DNA from: a virus
DNA: 35,289 nucleotides
Direction: 5' to 3' (one strand)
Virus record (IMG/VR): IMGVR_UViG_3300009705_000053
Coordinates: 1 to 35,289 of that record
The translations under genes and the position numbers were made by a program. Below, one piece after another: positions 6,925 to 14,742 of the stretch. Each line of letters starts with the position of its first letter. Within the stretch, counting starts at the first letter, position 1. The notes under the pieces were generated by a model that worked only from the letters and a program-made list of their open reading frames with translations, was not told the origin of the DNA and made no database searches.

Positions 6925-8370
6925 TTAAACCCTGCTATAATATTCGTTCTTCGATTTAGACTTATTGATGAGTTTGAATGCAATATCAGCCATCTTAGTG
7001 ACACCAAAATCGGTGAACGATTTTTGGTTTTTGGAACCCAACTTATCGTAAACCTGCGTGATTGCAGATGCCGAAAAAGCATCAACATCAACGGATTTGT
7101 TCAACTTGGTGTCCTTGACATTTTTATGTTGGTGGTCTTTGACAATGCTTCTGAGTTGTTTGATAAGCTCAGGTTCTGAGGCTGCTTCTTCAAGTTCCTC
7201 AGTGGATTCCTTAACATTCCTCACAGAAACTGTATCGCCATCACGCTCAACTTTTAGCTTCTTGGACATCTTCTCGCCCAGATCGTCGTCATCATCGTCG
7301 TCGTTCCCCACGCTATCAGGAATATCAAGCTCAACCTCGCTCTTTACCATCTGTCGCTGTGCCTTCGCATACGCGAGTTTACGAATCTTCTCTCGGAACT
7401 CCCTGCGGCGACCATCAATGGGAGATGCGCCCTCATGCATATCCTCACGGGATTCGCCCATCATCCTCATCACCTCTACGTGATCTAACTTATGCTTGAA
7501 CATCAACCGGGAAGCAGCACTTCGGCTAACAAAGGCGATGCGGGCCTTGACAAGTTTTTTGAGAAACTCTTTGTCGTCATCAAGTTCCCTGATCGTGTCA
7601 CTAAGTTTGGAAGCATCCTCATGACCAATCTTCTTCCCGCGAAGAGGCTCGTATACTTGACGGAGACGTTCAATTTCTTTCCCGGATGAACTTTCTTTCA
7701 TCGGTTCTTTTTTAACATACCCGGTAGAGACCTCGATATCTCTGAGTTTGTCTTTCTCACTATAGTGACCGTCATCATCATCATCAACATCATCAACGGT
7801 GTCCAATAGAGAAGCAACAATTTCGTCCTCTTCCTCATCGGTTAGATCGTAGTCAAAATCTTCGTCCATATCATTGTCTTTCGTTTCAGTCTCCTCGGAG
7901 ACGGTTTCTGTGTCTGTGAGGCGCTTATTGCCACCAATCACAGTATTTCCTTCCACTGTCACACGACCCGCTATGAAGGCATCGCCTTTGACAGTCGCCT
8001 GTCCGCGCACACCCGCCCAACCAGAAATTTGTGCTTTACCCTTAACTGTGGCATTACCGTAGATAACCGCATTCAGGTTGACATTAGCCTTCTCGGAGAC
8101 ACTCGCATTATCAGAAACCTCAGCGTTCCCAGAAACCTCCGCGTTCCCAGAAACCAGTGCGTCATCCATGACTTGCGCATTATCCATGACTTGCGCATTA
8201 TCGGAGATCCAGCAATTGCCGTCATGACTCAGGTTATCTTCGGATTCGATGAAGCCACCAAGGTCGTCTTTCCGCACCCTGTGTTTTGGTAGCGATATTA
8301 GCGCCCGGATCTGCCGCAACCTCTTGTTTTTTGGATGTGCTGCCTCTGTGATTTCATATTTCAATTTCAT
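6925..8370 (-). CDS. Beta-helix repeat plus marine T4-like domains; probable packaged polyprotein
   Basis: A 481-residue mosaic. Residues 35-145 begin GGFIESEDNLSHDGNCW and continue with six-residue repeats of the V-S-G-N-A-E type, the left-handed beta-helix of YdcK-like proteins. A long acidic linker follows (runs of Asp at 170-200). Residues 265-345 hold a basic helical domain (FLKKLVKARIAFVSRSAASR). A second Asp run precedes a site LEEA at 393-396, and the last domain (LRSIVKDHQHKN, then SASAITQVYDKLG, then MADIAFKLI) resembles a conserved marine T4-like module. LEEA fits the T4 prohead protease consensus. The N-terminus MKLKYEITEA resembles a capsid-targeting peptide, but is also typical of the YdcK family, so it is weak evidence. 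Confidence 0.7.
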   Translation of the reverse strand: MKLKYEITEAAHPKNKRLRQIRALISLPKHRVRKDDLGGFIESEDNLSHDGNCWISDNAQVMDNAQVMDDALVSGNAEVSGNAEVSDNASVSEKANVNLNAVIYGNATVKGKAQISGWAGVRGQATVKGDAFIAGRVTVEGNTVIGGNKRLTDTETVSEETETKDNDMDEDFDYDLTDEEEDEIVASLLDTVDDVDDDDDGHYSEKDKLRDIEVSTGYVKKEPMKESSSGKEIERLRQVYEPLRGKKIGHEDASKLSDTIRELDDDKEFLKKLVKARIAFVSRSAASRLMFKHKLDHVEVMRMMGESREDMHEGASPIDGRRREFREKIRKLAYAKAQRQMVKSEVELDIPDSVGNDDDDDDDLGEKMSKKLKVERDGDTVSVRNVKESTEELEEAASEPELIKQLRSIVKDHQHKNVKDTKLNKSVDVDAFSASAITQVYDKLGSKNQKSFTDFGVTKMADIAFKLINKSKSKNEYYSRV

Positions 8371-8384
8371 TTTAGCAGGAATCG

Positions 8385-10694
8385 TTAAGATATGTAGGCA
8401 TTCAACTCATAACGACCGCTTTCCATCCCAAAGACCTGAAAGGCAGCGGTTCTGCGGGTCTCTTTTCCATTTTTTTCAAGTTCAACAATGATGCTGTTAG
8501 TCTTGCCAGCAGAAGGCTTTCTAGGACCAGTCGAAACCTTGTTAAACCAGTTGTCTGGGTCCACTGTGTATCCGTTTCTGGCAATGAGATCCAGAACCTC
8601 ACTGAGAGCATCGGTGTAGGAGGTATGATAGACTTCATAATCCTTCTTGCCCTTGCTCCGTTCTTCCAGAGAATTTGCAAAATCTTTCAAATTCTTGGAT
8701 TCATCGACTGAGTATTTTGCCAAGACGAAATAGCTTCCGGGGTTGCTCTTATCCAGAGTAGCAACGTATGAGTCCCCATCAAATGGGTGAATCCAGACGG
8801 AACCACCCTTTTTGATCACCATTTCGGGATGCCCTCCAAATCCTCGCGACCCATACGGATCAAAAGAACCCGCACCAGCGACTTTAAGTTCGACCCGACT
8901 CCTTGCCTTGATCCACTGTTTGCTATCTGGTTTGATGCCTGTATTTAAAAGGGACTTCGCCGCCTCATCCAGATTGGAGTAAATGATACTCAGGATGTAG
9001 TCACGGGGATCAGTATCCATGGTAGAGGCATACTTCAGGGCACCCGACTCATCGCCCTTCTGGAGCATCTTGGCGACTGCAAGCATATCAGCCTTATCAA
9101 TGCCACCATGTTTCTTGGCATAAGCCTCAAGGTCTTTACCTTTCCCCTTCAGATCACTAGATTTTCTGGCAGGAGGGAGGTCGCCCTTGGCCTCATCGAG
9201 ATCGACTTCTTCGTGCAGTGTCCAAATAATTTCAGCAATTTTCTTCACTCCTGATTTGTCATACATCTTGCTGGCATAGCCGAAACCTTTCCTAACAGCA
9301 TCCTTTGCGTCTTTGGGATTAACACCAGTTTTAACTAGGTGCGCTTCAACGTCTTTTGGTGTTACTTCCTTGGCCTCATCCAGATCAACATCCTCATTCT
9401 CAGTAGATTCTTTGACGGGTTTGCCGTTCTTTGAGATGAATCCCTTATACCCATCGGCTTGCACATCACGCAAATGCTTCTTGGCCTTGTCTAGTGTCAT
9501 AAACTTAGCGGTAGAGATCGGCCCGCGCCTGCTCTTGCCGTATCTGACCCAATATTGAGGCGCATCGCCACTCGACGGGAGGGTGAAACCGGGATCATCA
9601 GATATCCAAGGCTTCCCTTTCACTGCCTCGTTCTTCTCAGGCTTCTCATCATCTGCCTTCCATCCGGCATCAATCTCATCATAGAACTTCTTCTTGTCCC
9701 CATCAGCGAGATCACCGGGAGATTTTGCTCCATACTTCTTGAGAGTTTTCTGAAAGAATGCCTGATATGCCTTCTTGTCACCCTTGGTGTCTTTCTCTGC
9801 GCCTTCATCAAGGAGTGCGTTTCCGGTCACATAATTCTGTGCCGCAGGAATCAAAACCTTGTCATAAAACTCTCTAGATCCACCGATCCAGCCCCACCCA
9901 TCATTTGAAACCTTCCCGCCATGCTTCTTGGCAATATTGATAAATGCATCGAGACCGGGTCCAGACCCCCTGTAATCGGTAACTGCCTTGTCAAAGGTAG
10001 GTGGATTGGAGAAATCGTCATCATCAAACACCTTGTTCTTCTTCAGCCAATCGTAAGCAACTTTACCGGAAATCTTCCCTTTCGTAGCCTCCTCAAGATC
10101 TTCAGTTTCCTCGGTATTCGCTCCCTCCTGAACGTATTCTGCCTTGGTATCGGTGTAACGCTGGTTTCCCAGTGTATACCAGCGTGATGTCCACTCCTTG
10201 GGCACCTTTTTAAGGGCAAGGAGGGCATCCTCAACCGAATCAAAACTACCAAGAGTGACCACTTTGGCCGAAGACCACTTTGCTCCCCGGCCTTTCAGGA
10301 TCTCATAGGCAGCAGTCACCCGATTCTTACCGTATTGACCGGTTAGGGTATCGACAGTTTTCACCAACTTACCACTGTATTCTCCCTCGTCCATACGATT
10401 CAGATCATCACAATCACGCCCCTCATTGACAAAATCCACAGCAGCAAGCATTGAGCCTCCGGTCTTAGGGTCATTGACCAACATAGTAACCGTCCCATCA
10501 GGAAGTTTCCCTCTGAAATCCCTACCAACTTTTTTCCATTCTGCTTTGGTTATCAGAACTTTGTTGTTTTTGATCTCGTATTTCGCCTCAGTGACAAATG
10601 ATGGAGATTTTACATCCTCGGAAGAAGGTCCCCCGGACATGATTTTTTCGGCCACCCCGGCCATTTTACGGATGAGCGCGTTGTCGTTAAACAT
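8385..10694 (-). CDS. Large modular polyprotein with five predicted prohead-protease sites
   Basis: A 769-residue protein made of short unrelated modules. Sites of the L-x-E-[AG] type occur at residues 200 (LEEA), 295 (LDEG), 438 (LDEA), 499 (LDEA) and 575 (LDEA), giving six segments of about 60-200 residues. Recognisable marine T4-like modules are KKAYQAFFQKTLKKYGAKSP (307-326) with FYDEIDAGWK, a YWVRYGKSRRGPIST module near 381, and a C-terminal module with DALSEVLDLIARNGYTVD, DNWFNKVSTGPRKPS and YELNAYI. No catalytic motif was found. I infer processing in the prohead into separate internal proteins. A perfect T4-late-like TATAAATA lies 9 bases before the ATG, overlapping the stop of the upstream gene. 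Confidence 0.7.
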   Translation of the reverse strand: MFNDNALIRKMAGVAEKIMSGGPSSEDVKSPSFVTEAKYEIKNNKVLITKAEWKKVGRDFRGKLPDGTVTMLVNDPKTGGSMLAAVDFVNEGRDCDDLNRMDEGEYSGKLVKTVDTLTGQYGKNRVTAAYEILKGRGAKWSSAKVVTLGSFDSVEDALLALKKVPKEWTSRWYTLGNQRYTDTKAEYVQEGANTEETEDLEEATKGKISGKVAYDWLKKNKVFDDDDFSNPPTFDKAVTDYRGSGPGLDAFINIAKKHGGKVSNDGWGWIGGSREFYDKVLIPAAQNYVTGNALLDEGAEKDTKGDKKAYQAFFQKTLKKYGAKSPGDLADGDKKKFYDEIDAGWKADDEKPEKNEAVKGKPWISDDPGFTLPSSGDAPQYWVRYGKSRRGPISTAKFMTLDKAKKHLRDVQADGYKGFISKNGKPVKESTENEDVDLDEAKEVTPKDVEAHLVKTGVNPKDAKDAVRKGFGYASKMYDKSGVKKIAEIIWTLHEEVDLDEAKGDLPPARKSSDLKGKGKDLEAYAKKHGGIDKADMLAVAKMLQKGDESGALKYASTMDTDPRDYILSIIYSNLDEAAKSLLNTGIKPDSKQWIKARSRVELKVAGAGSFDPYGSRGFGGHPEMVIKKGGSVWIHPFDGDSYVATLDKSNPGSYFVLAKYSVDESKNLKDFANSLEERSKGKKDYEVYHTSYTDALSEVLDLIARNGYTVDPDNWFNKVSTGPRKPSAGKTNSIIVELEKNGKETRRTAAFQVFGMESGRYELNAYIS
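9186..9389 (-). repeat. Near-identical DNA at two LDEA motifs
   Basis: Plus-strand 9186-9206 and 9369-9389 match at 19 of 21 bases (CTTGGCCTCATC then GAGATC or CAGATC). Both encode VDLDEAK in the polyprotein at 8385-10694 and bound a module of about 61 residues. Confidence 0.7.
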
Positions 10695-10703
10695 ATATGT
10701 TCC

Positions 10704-10711
10704 TATTTATA
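10704..10711 (-). promoter_or_regulatory. T4-late-type promoter box TATAAATA
   Basis: The minus strand reads TATAAATA exactly, the T4 late promoter consensus recognised by gp55-loaded host polymerase. It overlaps the stop codon of the gene ending at 10707 and lies 9 bases before ATG 10694. The overlap with a stop codon makes chance a fair alternative. Confidence 0.4.
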
Positions 10712-11156
10712 CAATTTTAAGTTTCGAGAGTTTAATCGCCTTCTTCACTGAGTCTTTGGGGATATTGGAGACCGCATAATTTCCGGGGTCTCTGGGGTCC
10801 AGATTCGGAAGCTTCTTGCGGTTCAGAATCAGCAGGTATCCTTCTCCAGTGTCACGGTATGCCACCATAGCAAACCGTCCTGCCAGATGGATGTTGTCCG
10901 CGACATAAGAACCATCAATGTCGCTGGTGTTGCCGTCCCCTTTGGATTTCACTGATCCATCTCGGGTCAGAACCTTGTATTCAAGTTCAGAAATGCCCCG
11001 GTAGACCTCTGATCGTTTACTCTTTAGGTCATTGAGCCGGTCTGCAATGCGGCGAAGATCGCCTTCAGGCTCCCAGATCAGGAAATCCTCTACCTTGGAC
11101 TCTTCCAGATGACCAACGCTTTCGCCCCTCTTGTGAAATTGGGAAAATGATTCCAT
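10707..11156 (-). CDS. Hypothetical protein with capsid-targeting-like N-terminus
   Basis: A 149-residue protein. I choose ATG 11156 (MESFSQFHKRGESVGHLEES) over a GTG six bases upstream. The start resembles the MKSF-type leaders of neighbouring genes, and HLEE at 16-19 is a possible prohead-protease site. The rest has no recognised domain; it contains LRRIADRLNDLKSKRSEVY (helical) and a beta-rich part (GRFAMVAYRDTGEGYLLIL). Two flanking genes are of the same modular class, which supports a head-internal role by association only. Confidence 0.6.
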   Translation of the reverse strand: MESFSQFHKRGESVGHLEESKVEDFLIWEPEGDLRRIADRLNDLKSKRSEVYRGISELEYKVLTRDGSVKSKGDGNTSDIDGSYVADNIHLAGRFAMVAYRDTGEGYLLILNRKKLPNLDPRDPGNYAVSNIPKDSVKKAIKLSKLKIV

Positions 11157-11183
11157 GGTCACACTACATCCGAATCACCCTTG

Positions 11184-11891
11184 TTAGAATTGAATTGTAA
11201 AGGCGCGATTTCCAAATTCAATTACTCGAAATTTGGGACCCTTTGCCAATTTGCTGATCTGTATATCGGTGATCTTGATTGAAGACCCGCCCGTGCTTTC
11301 CTTGAAAGTAAATGCCGCTGCCTCTCCGACCGCAGTGTTGAAAAAATATTTGGCATCTGCACGGAGGGTTTTCTCCCAGACCGCGACCGCTTTTTCGGAT
11401 TTAGGGGAAAGATCTCCTCGGTCCTTCTCATCCTTAAATTGAGTGGGTTTCGCACTATCATCCTTGAAGGTAGCTTCATCGAGATCCCCCTCGACTTCCT
11501 CATACCGCAAGACCTTATCGCGGGTGAAGAAATTCCGCTTTCTCATGATCGTCTTTCCGATCAGTTCGATATCTCCAGTCTTCCTATTGAGACTCACGAC
11601 CACCGGAAGGTTGAGGTTTGATGTCACATCTTTGATCACTGCCTCAATATCCTTGGCTTTCTTGATTTGCTTTCCTCGATTTTTTGCAATTTTCGCAAAA
11701 AGTAATTGCAATTCATCCGCAACAATCTCCGGTGTATTGCGGTCATCGTTTACCCGATCCATAAAATGCCGTGTAAACTCAACTTCAATGCCAAATTTAT
11801 TAAGCAGATTGTCGGCATATGCCTCAACAGAATTGAGTTGTGCTTGCGTGATGTCTTCTCGTATGCTCTTGATGGTTTTCATGTTTTTCAT
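11184..11891 (-). CDS. Two-module marine T4-like protein with one protease-like site
   Basis: A 235-residue protein. Residues 15-125 (VEFTRHFMDRVNDDRN, then IVADELQLLFAKIAKN, then LVSLNRKTGDIELIGKT read as VVVSLNRKTGDIELIGKT, then IMRKRNFFT) form a conserved domain found in many marine T4-like phages, function unknown. LDEA at 137-140 (site EGDLDEATF) separates it from a C-terminal module (KAVAVWEKTLRADAKYFFN, then KITDIQISKLAKGPKFRVI). The start could be ATG 11891 or the in-frame ATG nine bases later; the second would begin MKTIKSIREDITQA, close to the T4 internal-protein leader. Three bases separate it from the preceding gene. Confidence 0.7.
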   Translation of the reverse strand: MKNMKTIKSIREDITQAQLNSVEAYADNLLNKFGIEVEFTRHFMDRVNDDRNTPEIVADELQLLFAKIAKNRGKQIKKAKDIEAVIKDVTSNLNLPVVVSLNRKTGDIELIGKTIMRKRNFFTRDKVLRYEEVEGDLDEATFKDDSAKPTQFKDEKDRGDLSPKSEKAVAVWEKTLRADAKYFFNTAVGEAAAFTFKESTGGSSIKITDIQISKLAKGPKFRVIEFGNRAFTIQF

Positions 11892-11894
11892 GTG

Positions 11895-13796
11895 CTATAC
11901 TTTGCGGATGGAGATCAACGATGTTCCCATGTCCCCGACCGCCAGAGTGACGCTTTCCCCAATCTTCTCGCCATAGATGTCCTTTTTATTCCTCTTGTAG
12001 AGAAAAAACTTAACACCCGCTCCATCTGGACGCCTTAGCGTGATCTTTTCTAGGTCATACTTTGCGCTTTTGGATTTCCTTCCCACCACCAAAGGCAGCC
12101 ACATTGTCGCTTTGCGCACACTGCTATCATACCAAACCTCCACTTTATCCTTTGATTTCAGAGAATCGAAGAACTTGACCAGATCTTCTGGAGATATTTT
12201 GGTGGGAGCAGACTCCTCACCCAAATACTCAGCTTGGTCGCCCAACCCATCCTCTGTGATGCCAAATTTCCTTAGCAGTTTTTTGTCTGCCCCAGCCATG
12301 TCCGAAATCCACTGTCTGGCAATAGGGGAGGTGGGTTTACTCTCTGAAAACGTCTTGAATTTCTTAAATGCATTAGTAGTCGCCTTTTGAAATTTCGCCC
12401 CAGCGTCATCACTGTTATCAACAATCACGAATTTATCTCCGAAGAATTGTTGAAAGCCGCCCAAATTGTTCTGGACATCGTTCCATCCCTGCTCTACTAC
12501 CTCTTTTTTCAGAGTTCTTTCCCGTTTTTCGTTTCGTGCTAGGGCAGTTTCGAGGTTGGTATTCACAAAAAGCATGGACACAGCATATCCAAATTTCTTC
12601 AGTCGCTCGGCCTGTTTCTTGATTCTAGAAAACGATTTGCCAGTGCCATCAACAACAACACCCAGACGACCGTCAATCCACAATCCCTCTTGCATCGTGG
12701 TGCGGGGTTTTGCAACCCATTTGCGGACACGTTGCCCGGATTTGCTCGATAAAATGTCTGGGTCGCCAAGCACATCCTCTTCGCCCACTCCGGGAAACAA
12801 TTTGCCGCTTTTGGCGGCTTTTTTCATAGCGCGTTCGAAGTGTACATCACTCGAAAGAACCTTAAACCCTAAAGCGGGCAGACCAACCCTGCCCAGAGTG
12901 TAGGATTTACCAGAACCCGGACCACCCGCCATGAATACCGCTTTGAAGATGGCAGGATCGCCCACACCTTCTTCAATGCTCCGGGGGTGAATGTCATCCA
13001 GCCAGCACTTCTGTTCCGCTCCCTCAATATCTTCACAGACCACAAAATTAGGGCATCGCTCTGTGATCACCAGCTCGGAATTGCCTTTGGTGACAATATC
13101 TCCCACATTGAATATCTTGCCTTGAGTGTAATCCTCTCGGACATCACTGACCTTGGGTAGAGAAGTGTGCTTGCGGTGACCGTAAGTCTCTTTGAGTCCC
13201 ATGCCTTTGCGAGTGGCATTCATCAATTCTTGAACCTCCCCGAAGTTCTTGGGAAGGTTGGAAGCAAAGGCTTCAAAGTCATTTGCAGCGGCGGCTTCAC
13301 GCAGTGTAGCCGAAGTTACCCCGGAGCGATTGGCTTCCTCAGAGAGGTTTGTGGTATCACCCGAAGAGACCACCCGAATACCATCACTGAAATGGTAGTG
13401 TCCGTCCTCTCGCATCTCTCCGTTGTGCTTGGTCAGCAATGCCGTGGTTGCAGCAACCGCACTCGATTCTGTGACATAGACGAGTTCAGTGTAACCTTTT
13501 TCGTATGCCTGATCAGCAATGCGAAGAACCTCCGTGACACTTTCATCCAATAGGATGTTTCGGGCATGTGTAGGAAACATTTTTCGCATAAACTTCACCT
13601 TGTCCCGATACTTCAGGGGGTTCGCCTGAGCATCCTGAGTCTGTGAAGAGTATATGCTGTAATCTGCCCCACCACCGGCCATTTCCGCAACCATATCAAG
13701 GGTCTCTTGGTGTGCCGAACTGGGTGGATTAAAATCTCCAAAAGTTACTACCAAGGTTTTTTGGCACTCTGTTATGTATTCTTTAAAGGATTTCAT
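11895..13796 (-). CDS. Fused nucleotidyltransferase and P-loop kinase with capsid-targeting leader
   Basis: A 633-residue multidomain protein. The leader MKSFKEYITEC is very close to the T4 capsid-targeting peptide MKTYQEFIAEA. Residues 12-200 are a cytidylyltransferase-like domain: TFGDFNPPSSAH (the HxGH-type motif, ending at His29) and SATLR at 162-166 (the SxTxxR motif). Residues 225-270 form a small beta-rich module (KIFNVGDIVTKGNSELVI). Site IEEG at 274-277 precedes a zeta-toxin-like P-loop kinase with Walker A GGPGSGKS at 291-298 and an R-rich lid (RNEKRERTLKKEV). A C-terminal 100 residues are unassigned. Similar fusions occur in marine T4-like phages. Likely reactions are nucleotidyl and phosphate transfer on a nucleotide or NAD precursor; substrates are unknown. 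Confidence 0.75.
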   Translation of the reverse strand: MKSFKEYITECQKTLVVTFGDFNPPSSAHQETLDMVAEMAGGGADYSIYSSQTQDAQANPLKYRDKVKFMRKMFPTHARNILLDESVTEVLRIADQAYEKGYTELVYVTESSAVAATTALLTKHNGEMREDGHYHFSDGIRVVSSGDTTNLSEEANRSGVTSATLREAAAANDFEAFASNLPKNFGEVQELMNATRKGMGLKETYGHRKHTSLPKVSDVREDYTQGKIFNVGDIVTKGNSELVITERCPNFVVCEDIEGAEQKCWLDDIHPRSIEEGVGDPAIFKAVFMAGGPGSGKSYTLGRVGLPALGFKVLSSDVHFERAMKKAAKSGKLFPGVGEEDVLGDPDILSSKSGQRVRKWVAKPRTTMQEGLWIDGRLGVVVDGTGKSFSRIKKQAERLKKFGYAVSMLFVNTNLETALARNEKRERTLKKEVVEQGWNDVQNNLGGFQQFFGDKFVIVDNSDDAGAKFQKATTNAFKKFKTFSESKPTSPIARQWISDMAGADKKLLRKFGITEDGLGDQAEYLGEESAPTKISPEDLVKFFDSLKSKDKVEVWYDSSVRKATMWLPLVVGRKSKSAKYDLEKITLRRPDGAGVKFFLYKRNKKDIYGEKIGESVTLAVGDMGTSLISIRKV

Positions 13797-13803
13797 CGTT
13801 TTG

Positions 13804-14730
13804 CTAGTCTTTGTCGCCTGATGCCATTCTTTGCTGCTCGGCTTTTTTTAGTTTTGGAATAAGTTTCTTTGCCATCTTTGTAATTTTACCCGACATTTTG
13901 GCAAGTTTTTTCTCGATACGCTCTTTCTCACTGAAAGACGCTTCTCCTTTATCTTTCCCCTTGAGTAGCTTTTTGAAAATAACATCCCGCGCCTTCTTTG
14001 TCGCCCGATTGAGAAGCTTCTCGGGGGACGCTTTCTTCGATTTGGCTTTTTTGATTGCCCGTTGCATTTTTGCCGAATTCCTTTTGGCAATATTAGAGCG
14101 CTTAATACGCTGAGAGCGTGTTAGTGCTTCGTCAAGGTCTTCTTCCTCCAACTCAGCATTTTCCTTTAAAGGATATCCAACCATCTCCCCAGATCTCTTT
14201 TCACCTGCTGGTTTTTTTAACTTAACAATTTTTAAAGTATTTTTATTTTTAATTGAAATTGGTGGTCTTTCTGATGAAGAGATTGTTCTTTTTGCACCCT
14301 CTTCATTTGATGCAGTACCAACTACAACATCATCATTTGCTGTATCAATCACAACATGAGTTGTTTTTACTGAATATAGTGCTTCATCAAGGTCTTCTTC
14401 CAGATCCAGACCATTAAGTTCGTCCTCGACGCCTTGAAGAACCCGGAGTCTCATTTGAAAAACACTCTCAGAGGGGTTGTTGTTTCCCACCATGCTAATG
14501 GCCTGATCAAAATCCACAGCGCGGGTGATGAGCCGTGTCAAGTGTGCCAGATCAGAGGTGATATCCTTCTTGAGTCGGCTCAGGGAAGTAGTCCCATGAA
14601 GCGGTATTCTCACTTTGGGGTCATCCGGGGTTCCGCCCGAAACGATAAAACCCTCTTCCAGATCTTCTGGAGACCCATCAACCCATGTCTCTAGTTCTGG
14701 GGTTTGGCGAATTTGTTCAAATGATTTCAT
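13804..14730 (-). CDS. Modular basic protein, probable packaged polyprotein
   Basis: A 308-residue protein starting MKSFEQIRQT, with three L-x-E sites: LEEG at 24-27, LDEA at 114-117 and LDEA at 199-202. The segments are an N-terminal helical part, a small AT-rich middle module (THVVIDTANDDVVVGTAS), and a strongly basic C-terminal domain (RSQRIKRSNIAKRNSAKMQR, then KKARDVIFKKLLKGKDK, then KMAKKLIPKLKKAEQQR) that resembles a conserved T4-like marine phage domain and probably binds nucleic acid. The same EEDLDEAL motif stands on both sides of the middle module, and the DNA encoding it is nearly identical. I infer cleavage in the prohead. Confidence 0.7.
   Translation of the reverse strand: MKSFEQIRQTPELETWVDGSPEDLEEGFIVSGGTPDDPKVRIPLHGTTSLSRLKKDITSDLAHLTRLITRAVDFDQAISMVGNNNPSESVFQMRLRVLQGVEDELNGLDLEEDLDEALYSVKTTHVVIDTANDDVVVGTASNEEGAKRTISSSERPPISIKNKNTLKIVKLKKPAGEKRSGEMVGYPLKENAELEEEDLDEALTRSQRIKRSNIAKRNSAKMQRAIKKAKSKKASPEKLLNRATKKARDVIFKKLLKGKDKGEASFSEKERIEKKLAKMSGKITKMAKKLIPKLKKAEQQRMASGDKD
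14122..14401 (-). repeat. 25-bp direct repeat flanking an AT-rich cassette
   Basis: Plus-strand 14122-14146 and 14377-14401 agree at 24 of 25 bases (starting TAGTGCTTC, ending CTTCTTCC). Both encode EEDLDEAL. The DNA between is strikingly AT-rich: by hand count one 60-base line (14221-14280) is about 22 percent GC while the line at 14401-14460 is about 48 percent. Confidence 0.85.
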
Positions 14731-14742
14731 GCTTTTTTGGTA

